Notes under the pieces: model-generated | Databases searched by the model: none | The model's input: the letters and a program-made list of their open reading frames with translations, nothing else | What the model was told of the DNA's origin: nothing | Program-made: the position numbers and the translations under genes | Source: Verrucomicrobiota bacterium | GTDB taxonomy: Bacteria; Verrucomicrobiota; Verrucomicrobiia; Chthoniobacterales; UBA6821 | Reading direction: 5' to 3' | Assembly (NCBI GenBank): GCA_021413925.1 | Contig: JAIOPL010000001.1 | Coordinates: 62,001-126,000 of the forward strand | Length of the DNA stretch: 64,000 nucleotides | Shown: piece after piece, positions 27,937 to 37,173 of the stretch | How the letters are laid out: the number at the start of each line of letters is the position of its first letter | How positions within the stretch are numbered: the stretch's first letter is position 1

Positions 27937-29382
27937 TCAGTGTGTTTCCTCCGCGGAATTGTTGGAATGACTCGCGCCAGCATGAGGCTGGGTACCTGGC
28001 AGGACAGCCTTCAACTCGTTCATGCTCATGATTGGCACAAACCGGATGAAGAGCAGGAAGAGGGTGAAGAAAATGCCAAGTGTTCCGGTAGCCGTCAGGA
28101 TATCGACGATTGTCGGGTGGAAGTTCCCCCAGGAAGAAGGAAGGAAATCGTGCGTGAGCGTCGAGGTAACGATCATGAAACGCTCGAACCACATGCCGAC
28201 ATTGCAGAGGATCGCAAGAATGAAGACCAGCGGAAGGCAGCGGCGGACCGCCTTGAACCAGAAGAGTTGAGGCACCGTCAGATTGATCGAGAGGCAGGTG
28301 ATGGCGTACCAGCTGCAACTGCCGGTGAAGCGCTCCCAGAAAGCCCCGCGCTCGAAAGGATTCGCGCTATACCAGGCATTGAAGAGCTCGAACACATAGA
28401 CATAAGCCACGCAGGAACCCATCATCAGGAGGAGCTTGCAGACCTTGTCGAGTTGGGACGGGGTAATCAGATCCCTGAGCTGAGGATAGATCAATCGCAA
28501 CGGAAGCAGCAGCGTCAGGATCGCCGCACTGCCGCTATAAACCGCGCCGACCATAAAGTAGAACGGGAAGATCGTGGCATGCCATCCAGGAATCACCGAG
28601 GTGGCGCAATCGCTGGCCACGATCGTAGTGACGGTCACCACCAGCACAGAGGTAAGCCCGGCTAGCAGGACATACATCATCTCGTAATGGCGCCATTGAC
28701 GCGCCGTACCAAGCCATCCTAGGGAGACGATACCGTAGGCGAACTTGCGAACTTTTGTCGTGGCGCGGTCTCGAAGGACGGCCAGATCGGGAATCATGCC
28801 GGCGAACCAGAAGAGCGAGGAGACAGTCAGGTAACTCGTCACTGCGAAGACATCCCAGAGAAGAGGGCTCGAGAAATTCGGCCACATGCCATAGCTGTTC
28901 GGCACAGGGAAGAGGAACCAGACAAACCAGACGCGGCCGATATGGATCGCGGGATAGACGCCGGCGCAGATAATCGCAAAGACCGTCATTGCTTCGGCCG
29001 CTCGGGAGATCGAAAGACTCCACTTCTGACGTGTCAGAAAGAGCAGGGCCGAGATGAGGGACCCGGCATGCGCCATAGAAACCCAGAAGATGAAATTGGT
29101 AATATCCCAAGCCCAGAAGCAAGGGCTGTTTGATCCCCAGACACCCACACCGGTGCAGATCATGTAGAGGATGCAGGCTCCGCCAATCGCAGCGAAGGTG
29201 CCCGTGAAGGCGATCGCTGCATACCACCAGAGCGGGGTTTTCCCTTCAACAATTGAACAGACCGCGTCAGTTACCCAGAGGGGGCCGCGGTTGTTGAGTA
29301 CCTGCGGCGGACGCTCCAAGACATGAAGGTCTGGCGTCTCAGTCTCGGCGGCAGTGATGATCGAAGGAGTGGACATGGACAT
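27937..29382 (-). CDS. actC: Alternative complex III quinol-binding subunit ActC (NrfD-like)
   Basis: ActC is a 481-residue membrane protein of the NrfD/PsrC family with about ten helices. It is thought to hold a quinol site facing the iron-sulfur subunit. SMAHAGSLISALLFLTRQKW, GRVWFVWFLFPVPNSYGMWPNF and GWHATIFPFYFMVGA are family segments. The start may be at 29382 or at the Met two codons on. It follows actB after eight bases. Confidence 0.94.
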   Translation of the reverse strand: MSMSTPSIITAAETETPDLHVLERPPQVLNNRGPLWVTDAVCSIVEGKTPLWWYAAIAFTGTFAAIGGACILYMICTGVGVWGSNSPCFWAWDITNFIFWVSMAHAGSLISALLFLTRQKWSLSISRAAEAMTVFAIICAGVYPAIHIGRVWFVWFLFPVPNSYGMWPNFSSPLLWDVFAVTSYLTVSSLFWFAGMIPDLAVLRDRATTKVRKFAYGIVSLGWLGTARQWRHYEMMYVLLAGLTSVLVVTVTTIVASDCATSVIPGWHATIFPFYFMVGAVYSGSAAILTLLLPLRLIYPQLRDLITPSQLDKVCKLLLMMGSCVAYVYVFELFNAWYSANPFERGAFWERFTGSCSWYAITCLSINLTVPQLFWFKAVRRCLPLVFILAILCNVGMWFERFMIVTSTLTHDFLPSSWGNFHPTIVDILTATGTLGIFFTLFLLFIRFVPIMSMNELKAVLPGTQPHAGASHSNNSAEETH

Positions 29383-29390
29383 GCTCGCTC

Positions 29391-32300
29391 TTAGGAATGG
29401 TCTGCCTGTTCAGCGCCACGATTCGCGGCGCCGACGAGATCGGCTCCCGGCATCGCAGGGTTGGGATTGCGGATCCTTGCCATGTAGGTCACGCGGGGAC
29501 GCGTGTTCAGATAGGCAAGTGAGGAATAGGTGCGTGGGTCGGCCTTGGCCTGTGAGACGGCGCTCTTGGGATCATTGATGTTGCCGAAGACGATCGACTC
29601 GGATGGGCAGGCCTGCTGGCAGGCGCTCTTGAAGACTGGGAGAGGGGTCTTGGTGACATCACTGGCACCGGCCTTGACCGAGCGGGCGATCTTCGCCTCC
29701 TCGATGCGCTGGATGCAGAAGGTGCACTTCTCCATGACACCGCGCATACGGACAGTCACGTTAGGGTTCTTCGACATCTTGAGGCTGTCGGCCATTCCCT
29801 TCGGTGCAAGCGGTCCGTAGTAGAGCTCATCCAGCGGACGCTCGTTGTAGTCGAACCAGTTGAAGCGGCGGACCTTCCAGGGGCAGTTGTTCGCGCAGTA
29901 GCGGGTACCAATGCAACGGTTGTAGGCCATCAAGTTCAGACCCTCCTCGCTGTGGACGGTTGCGTTCGCCGGGCAGACCGCCTCGCAGGGTGCGCTCTCG
30001 CACTGCTGACACATGATGGCCATCGGGATCATCTCGAGGCTTTCCTCCTTATGATCCGCGCTCGCGAACCAGCGGTCGATGCGGATCCAGGCCATATCAC
30101 GGCCGCGGCGGACCTGATCCTTGCCGACGACCGGGATGTTGTTCTCAGCCTGGCAGGCAACGATGCAGGCATTGCAACCGATGCAGGAGTTGAGATCGAC
30201 CGAGAGCCCCCACTGGAGATCGGAGGTAAGGGGGGGATTCGGGTAGATGGAGATCGGCTCCGGCAGTTCGCCATCCATTTCGCGGGCGAATTCGGGCTGC
30301 TTCTGGAGGGTAGCAAGAGTTCCCGTACGGGCGAGGTTGCGACCTTCCATGTTCTGGTGCTCCTGGGTGCGGGCAAAGACGTAGGAATCCTTGGGCAGAG
30401 CCTGCACCTTGACGCCCGATCGGAAGCAAAGGCTTGAGGAATGACGCAGCGGGTAAGCGTCAAATCCAACGTTCTCCATCACATGGGAGACGCCCTTGCG
30501 GCCGTAGCCGAGGGCGATGCTCAGCGACTTGTCGACATGGCCGGGAGCAACGATCGCCGCGGCCTCGATCGAGCGGACTCCTGCAGTTATCTTCAGCCAA
30601 TCACCATCCTTGATGCCAAGCATGCGGGCGTCGGCCGGGCTGACAAGAGCTGCATTATCCCAGACCAGCTTGGTGACATAGTCAGGGGTTTCCTGAAGCC
30701 AGGAATTATTCGCGTAGCGGCCATCATCGATGCTGGAACTGCGTAGGAAGACCACTTCGAAATCTTTGGAATCCAACTTCGGAGCCGACTGAACCGCAGC
30801 AAGCGCGGCGGAGGCACTAAAGGAAGGCTTGGAGACCGGCCATGCGGTTCTGGCCGCAAACCCGTTTCTCAGGAACTCATTCCAAGATGCATCGGAGCCA
30901 TCCTTGGTCACTGATGAAAAGGTGGTTCGGACTACGGAAGGCCCGTCGACTTTCTCTCCGGCCAAGGCGGCAAGGATCTCGAGGGACGAAATGCCATTCC
31001 AGAGCGGCAGGATCATCGGCTGGACGGAGCAGATTGTTCCGTCGATCGATCGGGCATCGCCCCAGCGCTCGAGATAGTGGGCGGCAGGCACCTGCCAATG
31101 GGTCACCTTGCTGGTCTCATCAACGAACTGGGAGAGATGCAAGGTCTCGGCAACTCCAGACAGCAGGTTCGGAAAATTCAATTCAGCAGGGGCGGTGAGC
31201 ACTGGGTTGCCCTCTAGGATGAGCAGGGTCTTGACCGAACCTGAACCCATGGCCTTTGCGAGATCGGCAAGCGTTGCGGCGGGCTTCATTCCGGTCTGGA
31301 CCACATTGATGGTCGAACCAAGATTGCCGAGCGTGTTGTTGATGCCTAGGGCCATCGCCTGCACCGCGACGGACTGACCGGCTCCCAGTATCACAACTCC
31401 CTTACCCTTGGCTGAGATGAGGTCATCAGCCACGCCGTTTACCCATGCAGGGTCAAAAGAGACACCCGAAGCGGGATATGCCGCCGCCAGCGAGGAGAGG
31501 GATGTGTTGCCCGACTTCGTGGCGATGACCTTGGCTAACGCAGCAGTGAAGTCACCGATTTCACTGGCTCGCACACGGAGGCGATGGTCGGCCATTCCGC
31601 CTGTGAGCGAGAAGTGATTCTCGACCACATAAAGACGATTCATGGTTCTCCCATTGGAACCATTAGGATTGCGCCGCTTTGCAAAGCCCTTTGCGAATCC
31701 AAGTCCGCTCTCGGAGGGATTCAAGAAATCACTGCCTAGTGAGAGGATCACGTCGGCCTTCTTGAAATCATAAACGGGCCGAGCGCCGGCACCTAGCAGA
31801 GAGTCGAAGGCGGCTTCATCCGACTGGATCGCCTCATCCTGCACCCATAGAAGCTTGGGGAACTGGGAGGTGAGTTCCGTCCGGAGACGCTCGACGGTCG
31901 GTGAGTTCTCCTTGCCGACCACGATCGCAAGCCCGTCACCGCCATTGGTTCCCGCAGCAGCGCGGATCTTGGAGATTAAAGAGTCCAGGTCGGAGCGGGA
32001 GGCCTTGGCGAAGTCCCGGGTGATCTCCTTGGATCTGTAAGGGTCGTAGAGGCCCAAGATAGAGGCCTGGGCAAAGACGTCGGTCGAGCCGTTGCTGACG
32101 GGATGAAGTGGGTTGCCCTCGATCTTGGTGGGACGACCGTCCGAGGTCGTGATAGTGAGCGGCACAGCTCCCGCCGGGGTCGGCATGGAGCTGGCGTAGT
32201 AGAGGAACTTGCCGGGGATCGTCCACTCGGCGCTCTTCGCGAAGGGAACGAGATGAGCCTCGGGACGGCGGCAACCAGTGAGTCCGACGCCGGTCAGCGC

Positions 32301-32492
32301 GGTAGCTGCTCCCATCAGACGGACGAAGTCGCGGCGGGAGAGATTGTTATCCTCACCATCGGATCCCGCGGCGCCGGGAGTGAACTCGCGGGCGAGATCT
32401 TCGGCAAAGGCAGGCGAGTTCTCGCGCTCTCCCTGACTTCTCCAGAGGGCTGGCTTCAGATCACGCGTGGGATGTTGGAAAATCTTTTTCAT
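29391..32492 (-). CDS. actB: Alternative complex III subunit ActB (molybdopterin-like domain plus iron-sulfur domain)
   Basis: ActB has 1033 residues from the ATG at 32492. A twin-arginine signal (SRRDFVRLMGAATALTG) is followed by a Cys and a catalytic-type domain homologous to molybdopterin oxidoreductases, but without an evident N-terminal Fe-S cysteine set. The C-terminal ferredoxin-like part has CIGCNACIVACQAEN, CQQCESAPCEAVCPANAT, CIGTRYCANNCPW and CTFCIQ, enough for several clusters. It wires ActC to the haems of ActA. Its start overlaps the actA stop by four bases. Confidence 0.95.
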   Translation of the reverse strand: MKKIFQHPTRDLKPALWRSQGERENSPAFAEDLAREFTPGAAGSDGEDNNLSRRDFVRLMGAATALTGVGLTGCRRPEAHLVPFAKSAEWTIPGKFLYYASSMPTPAGAVPLTITTSDGRPTKIEGNPLHPVSNGSTDVFAQASILGLYDPYRSKEITRDFAKASRSDLDSLISKIRAAAGTNGGDGLAIVVGKENSPTVERLRTELTSQFPKLLWVQDEAIQSDEAAFDSLLGAGARPVYDFKKADVILSLGSDFLNPSESGLGFAKGFAKRRNPNGSNGRTMNRLYVVENHFSLTGGMADHRLRVRASEIGDFTAALAKVIATKSGNTSLSSLAAAYPASGVSFDPAWVNGVADDLISAKGKGVVILGAGQSVAVQAMALGINNTLGNLGSTINVVQTGMKPAATLADLAKAMGSGSVKTLLILEGNPVLTAPAELNFPNLLSGVAETLHLSQFVDETSKVTHWQVPAAHYLERWGDARSIDGTICSVQPMILPLWNGISSLEILAALAGEKVDGPSVVRTTFSSVTKDGSDASWNEFLRNGFAARTAWPVSKPSFSASAALAAVQSAPKLDSKDFEVVFLRSSSIDDGRYANNSWLQETPDYVTKLVWDNAALVSPADARMLGIKDGDWLKITAGVRSIEAAAIVAPGHVDKSLSIALGYGRKGVSHVMENVGFDAYPLRHSSSLCFRSGVKVQALPKDSYVFARTQEHQNMEGRNLARTGTLATLQKQPEFAREMDGELPEPISIYPNPPLTSDLQWGLSVDLNSCIGCNACIVACQAENNIPVVGKDQVRRGRDMAWIRIDRWFASADHKEESLEMIPMAIMCQQCESAPCEAVCPANATVHSEEGLNLMAYNRCIGTRYCANNCPWKVRRFNWFDYNERPLDELYYGPLAPKGMADSLKMSKNPNVTVRMRGVMEKCTFCIQRIEEAKIARSVKAGASDVTKTPLPVFKSACQQACPSESIVFGNINDPKSAVSQAKADPRTYSSLAYLNTRPRVTYMARIRNPNPAMPGADLVGAANRGAEQADHS

Positions 32493-33148
32493 CGGTGGCA
32501 GCCTCCGCAGTTGACGGGTGGATTGACCTTCCACTCCTCTTTGAACTTTGTTCCCAGCTCACGCTGCGCCTCGGGCGAGGCGGGATGCCAGTTCATGTTA
32601 AAGATCTCCGAGGGAGGGCGAAGGAAATTCTCAGGGGCGCGATGGCAGTCCAGGCACCACTTCATGCTGAGTGACTCGGCCTCGTAGACAACGCTCATCT
32701 CGTTTACTGCACCATGACAGCTGTAGCAGCTGACCCCACGGTTCACATGGACCGCATGGTTGAAGTAGGCGTAATCCGGCAGGCGGTGGATCTGCACCCA
32801 AGGAATCGGCTGGCCTGTCTCCCAGCTGTCGCGCACAGCGGCCAGACGGGGACTGTTCGGCAGGATCTTGCCCTGGCCATGGCAGTTGATGCAGGTCTGG
32901 GTGGCAGGCAGGTTCGAGTGACCGGCTACCTCGACGAAGCTATGGCAATAGCGACAGTCCATCCCGAGCTGCTTCACGTGCAGGGCATGGGAGAAGGGCA
33001 CCGGCTGGTCGGGCTGATAGCCGACGCGGGTGTACTTCGGCGTGAAATAGTACCAGATCCCGAGAGTGATGGGTCCACCGATCACCAGGCCGCAGACAAG
33101 CAGCTGGAGCGGAAGCCAATTGGCCCATCTGGGAAAGAAATTCGACAT
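32489..33148 (-). CDS. actA: Alternative complex III pentahaem cytochrome ActA
   Basis: The 219-residue protein has one N-terminal anchor (LQLLVCGLVIGGPITLGIW) and five CxxCH motifs in order: CRYCH, CINCH, CYSCH, CLDCH and CGGCH, the last at the C-terminus. HALHVKQLGMDC and HAVHVNRGVSC supply distal His ligands. Five haems match ActA exactly. It is the first gene of the respiratory cluster, so its promoter should lie in the gap up to 33404. An earlier in-frame Met at 33223 would add 25 residues without a signal and is less likely. Confidence 0.94.
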   Translation of the reverse strand: MSNFFPRWANWLPLQLLVCGLVIGGPITLGIWYYFTPKYTRVGYQPDQPVPFSHALHVKQLGMDCRYCHSFVEVAGHSNLPATQTCINCHGQGKILPNSPRLAAVRDSWETGQPIPWVQIHRLPDYAYFNHAVHVNRGVSCYSCHGAVNEMSVVYEAESLSMKWCLDCHRAPENFLRPPSEIFNMNWHPASPEAQRELGTKFKEEWKVNPPVNCGGCHR

Positions 33149-33404
33149 TCGGGTGTTAGAGAAACGCCCGGATGGAGGAATTCTCAGGCCTGAACAGAGT
33201 AGAAAGTCAGCGGCCGAAGGCAAGAAATTTGCCGCAAAAAATCAAGAAGAGCCGAATGATCTCGCGCAGCCGTAACGTATGCGAAGCAACGGCCGGGCAA
33301 GCAAACGCAGAGAACGCAGAGAGAAGAAAATGAGAAATCTCTTTTTCCTGAATTCCTTATTTTATGCTCACGCCTATGATTGCGAAACATTCAACGGCAT
33401 CCCT
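33149..33404. other. Divergent intergenic region between actA and the DUF192 gene
   Basis: This gap should hold the promoters of both the respiratory cluster and the DUF192 gene, but I cannot identify convincing -35/-10 pairs. It holds one copy of the 25-nt hairpin repeat (33269-33293, minus orientation) and next to it ACGCAGAGAACGCAGAGAG (33304-33322) of the CTCTGCG-type family. Confidence 0.6.
33269..33293 (-). repeat. 25-nt hairpin repeat, copy 1
   Basis: Read on the minus strand it begins GCCGTTGCTTCGCAT and ends CGTTACGGC. The GCCGT and ACGGC ends pair. TTTGCTTGCCCG precedes it, as in copy 2. It differs from copy 2 in one loop base. Confidence 0.75.
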
Positions 33405-33863
33405 ATGAAAAAAATGCTCCCGCTTCTGCTTTCAGTTTTCTTTTCGTTATTGCCACTCCAGGCCGCGCCTAAGCCTCAGACCAACCTTCCCAAGGCAACA
33501 CTTTCCCTTGGGACCAACTCTCTGAATGCCCAGATCGCGGCCGATGATGCCTCACGGGAACTTGGCCTGATGTCGCGGACGAATCTCGGGACCGACGAGG
33601 CGATGGTCTTCGTATTTCCTCACCCCCGATCCGTCACTTTCTGGATGAAGGATACCCCGCTCCCACTCTCCATCGCCTACGTGGGTCGCTCGGGTATGAT
33701 CTTCGAAATCCATGACATGAAGCCCTTCGATGAAACCCCCATCCCCAGCGCCTCAAGCGCCGTCATCTACGCAATCGAGACACCGGTGGGTTGGTTTGAA
33801 AAACACGGCGTGATGGCTGGCAGCACGGTCGGTGGACTTCCTTCTCCCGGCACGGCGAAGTAG
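33405..33863 (+). CDS. DUF192 family exported protein
   Basis: The 152-residue product begins with a signal peptide (KKMLPLLLSVFFSLLPLQA). It then has the single DUF192 domain: ASRELGLMSRTNLGTDEAM, FVFPHPRSVTFWMKDTPLPL, and IVEIHDMKP-like FEIHDMKPFDE. These small barrel proteins are widespread and of unknown function. Two ATGs lie close together (33405 and 33414), and the first is taken. The frame is open upstream through repeat DNA, which I do not count as coding. Confidence 0.85.
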   Translation: MKKMLPLLLSVFFSLLPLQAAPKPQTNLPKATLSLGTNSLNAQIAADDASRELGLMSRTNLGTDEAMVFVFPHPRSVTFWMKDTPLPLSIAYVGRSGMIFEIHDMKPFDETPIPSASSAVIYAIETPVGWFEKHGVMAGSTVGGLPSPGTAK

Positions 33864-34295
33864 GGAGTGGGGAAAAGTGGGAAAGTGAAAGGTTAGAAAG
33901 TCGCAACCCTTAGAGCATTTGCGGTTTTTTCTGACGCATGTACACGTGAAGATATCTCGCGCTGAGGCGCAGAGGCGCAGAGTTTTTAGACTAATGGCTG
34001 CGCTTCTTTGGAAACACATCTCCCTTGGAAGAAGTCGTCAGACCCCATTGTGAATCGATTAAATGATTCTCCGATTTGAGTGGCATAACGGTGACTATAT
34101 TTTCTGGACCCCATCCTTTGTCTTTTCCTCCGCGCCTCTGCGACTCTGCGCGAGTCCTTTTATTCATCGACAGTCAAGTTGATCGCCCAAGCAGCCAAGA
34201 AAATCCACGAAATCCAATCCTGATAAGAACTCCCGGAGCATTCCTCTCGTTTGTGCCGTTCTTGCCATTCGTGGTTTCAACAATTCGAACTCTCC
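33864..34295. other. Gene-free stretch with two CTCTGCG-type repeats
   Basis: About 430 bases lie between convergent genes with no supportable frame. Two CTCTGCG-family copies face each other: GAGGCGCAGAGGCGCAGAG (about 33964-33982) and CGCGCCTCTGCGACTCTGCG (34131-34150). The rest shows no clear structure. Confidence 0.6.
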
Positions 34296-34335
34296 AACAA
34301 AAAAACCCGCTCCTTTTCAGGAAGCGGGGTTTATT
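34296..34335 (-). terminator. Intrinsic terminator of the PEP-CTERM gene
   Basis: On the minus strand a hairpin with GCGGG/CCCGC as its core ends in a run of eight T. It begins about 15 bases after the stop of the PEP-CTERM gene. Confidence 0.8.
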
Positions 34336-34350
34336 TGAAAGCGTCTTGGT

Positions 34351-35022
34351 TTAAGCTGAGCGCTTGCGGCGGTAGGCCACCACGAGGGCTAGCGCACCGA
34401 GGCCCATGAGGGCGTAGGTGGAGGGCTCGGGAATGGCATCGTAGGTGTAGTCGATAGAGACGCTCCCAGAAGCAAACATTTGACTGTAATCGACCGTCGT
34501 ATTGCCCGAGTTGTCGGACGTTAGCACGAAGGGCTGTACTAGCGTTGAAGACAGCGTTCCCGTGCCAGTGAAGAACTCGGCAAACGCGAACAGGTTGTTG
34601 TTCACGGAACCGAGGGACTGCGGATTCAGGCCCAAGTTGAAGGATTGATTGGAATTCGTTGCAATTGTAAACTGCATGGCCGGGATTGTCGTCAGGGTGG
34701 TCTGCGCGGTCTGCTGCGCCGACGGCGCTCCTAAACCGCTGAATGTCAGCCGCAGGCGATCCTTCGGGTTGGAGAGAGTCGCAGGATCGACTAGGTCGGA
34801 GTTGAATACGTCGAAAGAACCGGTCACCGTCCCATCAATGATCAATGAGATCCCCGTCAGCGTGCCAAGCGCAGAATCGAACTGGTTCCAAGTAAGGACC
34901 AGGGAATTGGTGGATAAACTACTAAACGACTGCAACTGGTTGATCGTTGCGGCGTTTGCTGTTCCAGAGGCTAGAATGCCGCCAAGGCAGAGCGCGGCAA
35001 GGAGGGGTAGGGGCTTTTTCAT
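34351..35022 (-). CDS. PEP-CTERM sorting domain protein
   Basis: The 223-residue protein has a signal peptide (LPLLAALCLGGILASGTANA), a Ser/Thr/Asn-rich body without a recognisable enzyme domain, and the sorting tail IPEPSTYALMGLGALALVV followed by AYRRKRSA. In PEP-CTERM systems such a tail is cut by an exosortase and the protein ends up at the surface or in extracellular polymer. The exosortase is not in this window. The body is Asn/Thr rich. It stands alone with its own terminator. Confidence 0.9.
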   Translation of the reverse strand: MKKPLPLLAALCLGGILASGTANAATINQLQSFSSLSTNSLVLTWNQFDSALGTLTGISLIIDGTVTGSFDVFNSDLVDPATLSNPKDRLRLTFSGLGAPSAQQTAQTTLTTIPAMQFTIATNSNQSFNLGLNPQSLGSVNNNLFAFAEFFTGTGTLSSTLVQPFVLTSDNSGNTTVDYSQMFASGSVSIDYTYDAIPEPSTYALMGLGALALVVAYRRKRSA

Positions 35023-35122
35023 GGGTGCTATAAAACTAGGCAGAACAACTAGAGTGTCAAACGGTATTTTTTGAAAACAGACATTGTGGTTTTTCTCCAG
35101 AAACAGCCCAAAGAGAGCCTAT

Positions 35123-35160
35123 AAAAAACCCCGCTTTCCCTTTCGGGAGGCGGGGATGTT
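35123..35160 (-). terminator. Intrinsic terminator downstream of rng
   Basis: On the minus strand a strong hairpin (GCGGGG and CCCCGC arms with a GAAA loop) is followed by six T. It lies some 75 bases after the rng stop and before the divergent upstream region of the PEP-CTERM gene. Confidence 0.8.
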
Positions 35161-35207
35161 TTTCGGCCTCTGACCTAACAGTCTAACAGCCTACAGTCTA
35201 ATAGCCT

Positions 35208-35236
35208 GTTTGATGGAGGCTCTGCCTCCATCAAAC
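35208..35236. repeat. 13-bp perfect inverted repeat across the rng stop codon
   Basis: GTTTGATGGAGGC (35208-35220) and GCCTCCATCAAAC (35224-35236) pair perfectly around a three-base loop. The right arm holds the TGA of rng and its last codon. There is no T run after it on either strand, so it is not a standard terminator. It would make a stable mRNA 3' hairpin in the gene of a ribonuclease. Confidence 0.8.
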
Positions 35237-36820
35237 CTTCAGCTCCTCATTGGTCTGCGCATTCGCGACAGTGAACTTCTCCACATGGAGTGTCGGGTCG
35301 GACTTAAAGGAGAGTCGACCGGCGTACTTGCGCTCGATGTCGATAAGGAGTTCCTCGTCCTCGGTGCGGAGGCGGTTGAGAAGCTCCGGATGAACGGTGA
35401 CCTTAAACTCATGGATCTCCTCCTGGTGACGCTTCATGAGAGTGTGAAGCGCCCGCTGAAGCTCGACGCTCATGGTCATTTGGCTCTTCACGACGCCCTT
35501 GCCGTGGCAATAGGAGCAGTTCGTGTAGAGCGAGCTGGAGAGACTCTCTTGAGCTCGCTGACGGGTCATCTCCATGAGGCCGAGCGCGGAGATTGGGAGA
35601 ACATGGGTGCGGGCCTTGTCGCGACGCAGGCGGTCGCGCATGCGCTGGTAGACGGCTTGCTGATCCTTACGGTTCTTCATATCGATGAAGTCGACAACGA
35701 TTAGTCCGCCGATATTACGCAGACGCAGCTGGCGAGCGACCTCATCAGCCGCCTCCATGTTGGTTTGGAAGATGGTCTTGTCCATGTCCTTGCTACCCTT
35801 GTTCCGCCCAGTGTTCACGTCGACGGCGATCATGGCCTCGGTCTCATCGATGACGAGATAGCCGCCGCACGGTAGCCAGACCTGGCGCAGGAAGGCGTTA
35901 TCGATCTGAGTCTGAACGGCGAAATTGTCGAAGATAGGCTTCTGGCCGCTGTAGAAGTGGATCGATTTCTTGGCGCGCTTGGAGATCTGGCCTACGAGTT
36001 CCTGCATGCGTTCGCAGGCCTTGATGTCATCGACATGAACGGCATCCACACTCTCTGTCAGGAGATCGCGGACCGTACGATCGACCAGATCGGGCTCGAG
36101 GATCAGTGTGCTGGCGGCCGGCTTCTCGGCCATCCCCTTCTCCACTTCGCGCCACTGGTCGAGCAGGAAGCCGAGATCGCGGACGAAGAAACGGGCCTTC
36201 TGCCCCTCTCCTGCGGTGCGGATGATAATGCCCATTCCCTCAGGCAGGGTTAGCTCGGTCAGGATCTTACGGAGACGTGCGCGCTCCTTAGGATCCTCGA
36301 TCTTGCGGGAGATGCCGCACTGGTCGTTGAAAGGCATGAGGACCATGTAACGGCCAGCCATGGAAATGTTGGTGGTGATCCGGGGCCCCTTGGTGCCGAT
36401 CGGTCCCTTGGTCACCTGGACCATGATCTCGCTTCCGACAGGATAGACATTGGGGATGTCCTTGGCGGTGATCTGCGGCTTCTTTTTTGGGTTGCTTCCT
36501 CCTCCTGCGCGCTGGACGGTCTCAATGCCGCTATCAAGAGCCGCCGGGATGGCGTCCCAGAAGTGAAGGAAGGCGTTCTTCTCGAAGCCGATGTCTACAA
36601 ACATGGCCTTGAGGCCATGCTCGATGTTGCGGACCTTGCCCTTGAAGATGCCGCCGACGATGTTGCGCTCGCTGTCGCGCTCGATGGAGTATTCTTCCAG
36701 CTTGCCGTCCTCGAGGAGGGCGACTCGTTTCTCGAGTTTCTCGCAGCTGACGATTAGCTCGATGCGGGGGCCTGATTTTTTGACGCCTAGGAGGCGTTTG
36801 ACGGTTTCAATGATGCTCAT
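35231..36820 (-). CDS. rng: Ribonuclease G/E family endoribonuclease
   Basis: The 529-residue protein matches RNase G in length. It has an S1-type region (GGIFKGKVRNIEHGLKAMFVDIG), the catalytic DNase-I-like part with MIAVDVNTG and IVVDFIDM carrying the two Mg2+ aspartates, and a zinc link CSYCHGKG. It should process rRNA and begin mRNA decay. The non-catalytic scaffold tail of RNase E is missing. A hairpin covers its stop codon, which could matter for self-regulation. Confidence 0.93.
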   Translation of the reverse strand: MSIIETVKRLLGVKKSGPRIELIVSCEKLEKRVALLEDGKLEEYSIERDSERNIVGGIFKGKVRNIEHGLKAMFVDIGFEKNAFLHFWDAIPAALDSGIETVQRAGGGSNPKKKPQITAKDIPNVYPVGSEIMVQVTKGPIGTKGPRITTNISMAGRYMVLMPFNDQCGISRKIEDPKERARLRKILTELTLPEGMGIIIRTAGEGQKARFFVRDLGFLLDQWREVEKGMAEKPAASTLILEPDLVDRTVRDLLTESVDAVHVDDIKACERMQELVGQISKRAKKSIHFYSGQKPIFDNFAVQTQIDNAFLRQVWLPCGGYLVIDETEAMIAVDVNTGRNKGSKDMDKTIFQTNMEAADEVARQLRLRNIGGLIVVDFIDMKNRKDQQAVYQRMRDRLRRDKARTHVLPISALGLMEMTRQRAQESLSSSLYTNCSYCHGKGVVKSQMTMSVELQRALHTLMKRHQEEIHEFKVTVHPELLNRLRTEDEELLIDIERKYAGRLSFKSDPTLHVEKFTVANAQTNEELKV

Positions 36821-36897
36821 GGAATTAGGTTATTAGGGGTTTAGGGGTTAGGTAATTAGACTGAAGGCTGAAGGCTGTTGGGTCAGGTTGATGAAGA

Positions 36898-37055
36898 ATG
36901 AGACCTGAAACTTGAAACCTGAATGACTGCACTGCAGAAGGCAGCAATTCGAGGTTTAATAAACAGATCGTGAATTGATGTTTTTGGTTTGGGAGGTTGG
37001 GTTGTTGGGGCGTAGCTATGGAAGGATGAGACCTGAAACTTGAAACCTGAATGAC
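36898..37055 (+). repeat. Pair of identical 30-bp direct repeats
   Basis: Bases 36898-36927 and 37026-37055 are identical: ATGAGACCTGAAACTTGAAA continuing CCTGAATGAC. Their starts are 128 bases apart. Each contains an internal CCTGAAACTTGAAACCTGAA near-repeat. There is no regular array, so it is not CRISPR. Confidence 0.85.
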
Positions 37056-37173
37056 AGAAAAGGCCGGCCAACCTAAGTGAAAGCTGCAGGTTTGAATTGG
37101 GTTTTTTTTGTCGAATCGTTGCGTTGTGTTTGGAGTAATTTGGGAAATTTCAGCTTTCAGGTTTGCTTGCCCG

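Noticed and set aside
36898-37055. Possible CRISPR array from two identical 30-bp units
   Set aside because: There are only two units with a 98-bp gap, no third copy and no cas gene in the window.
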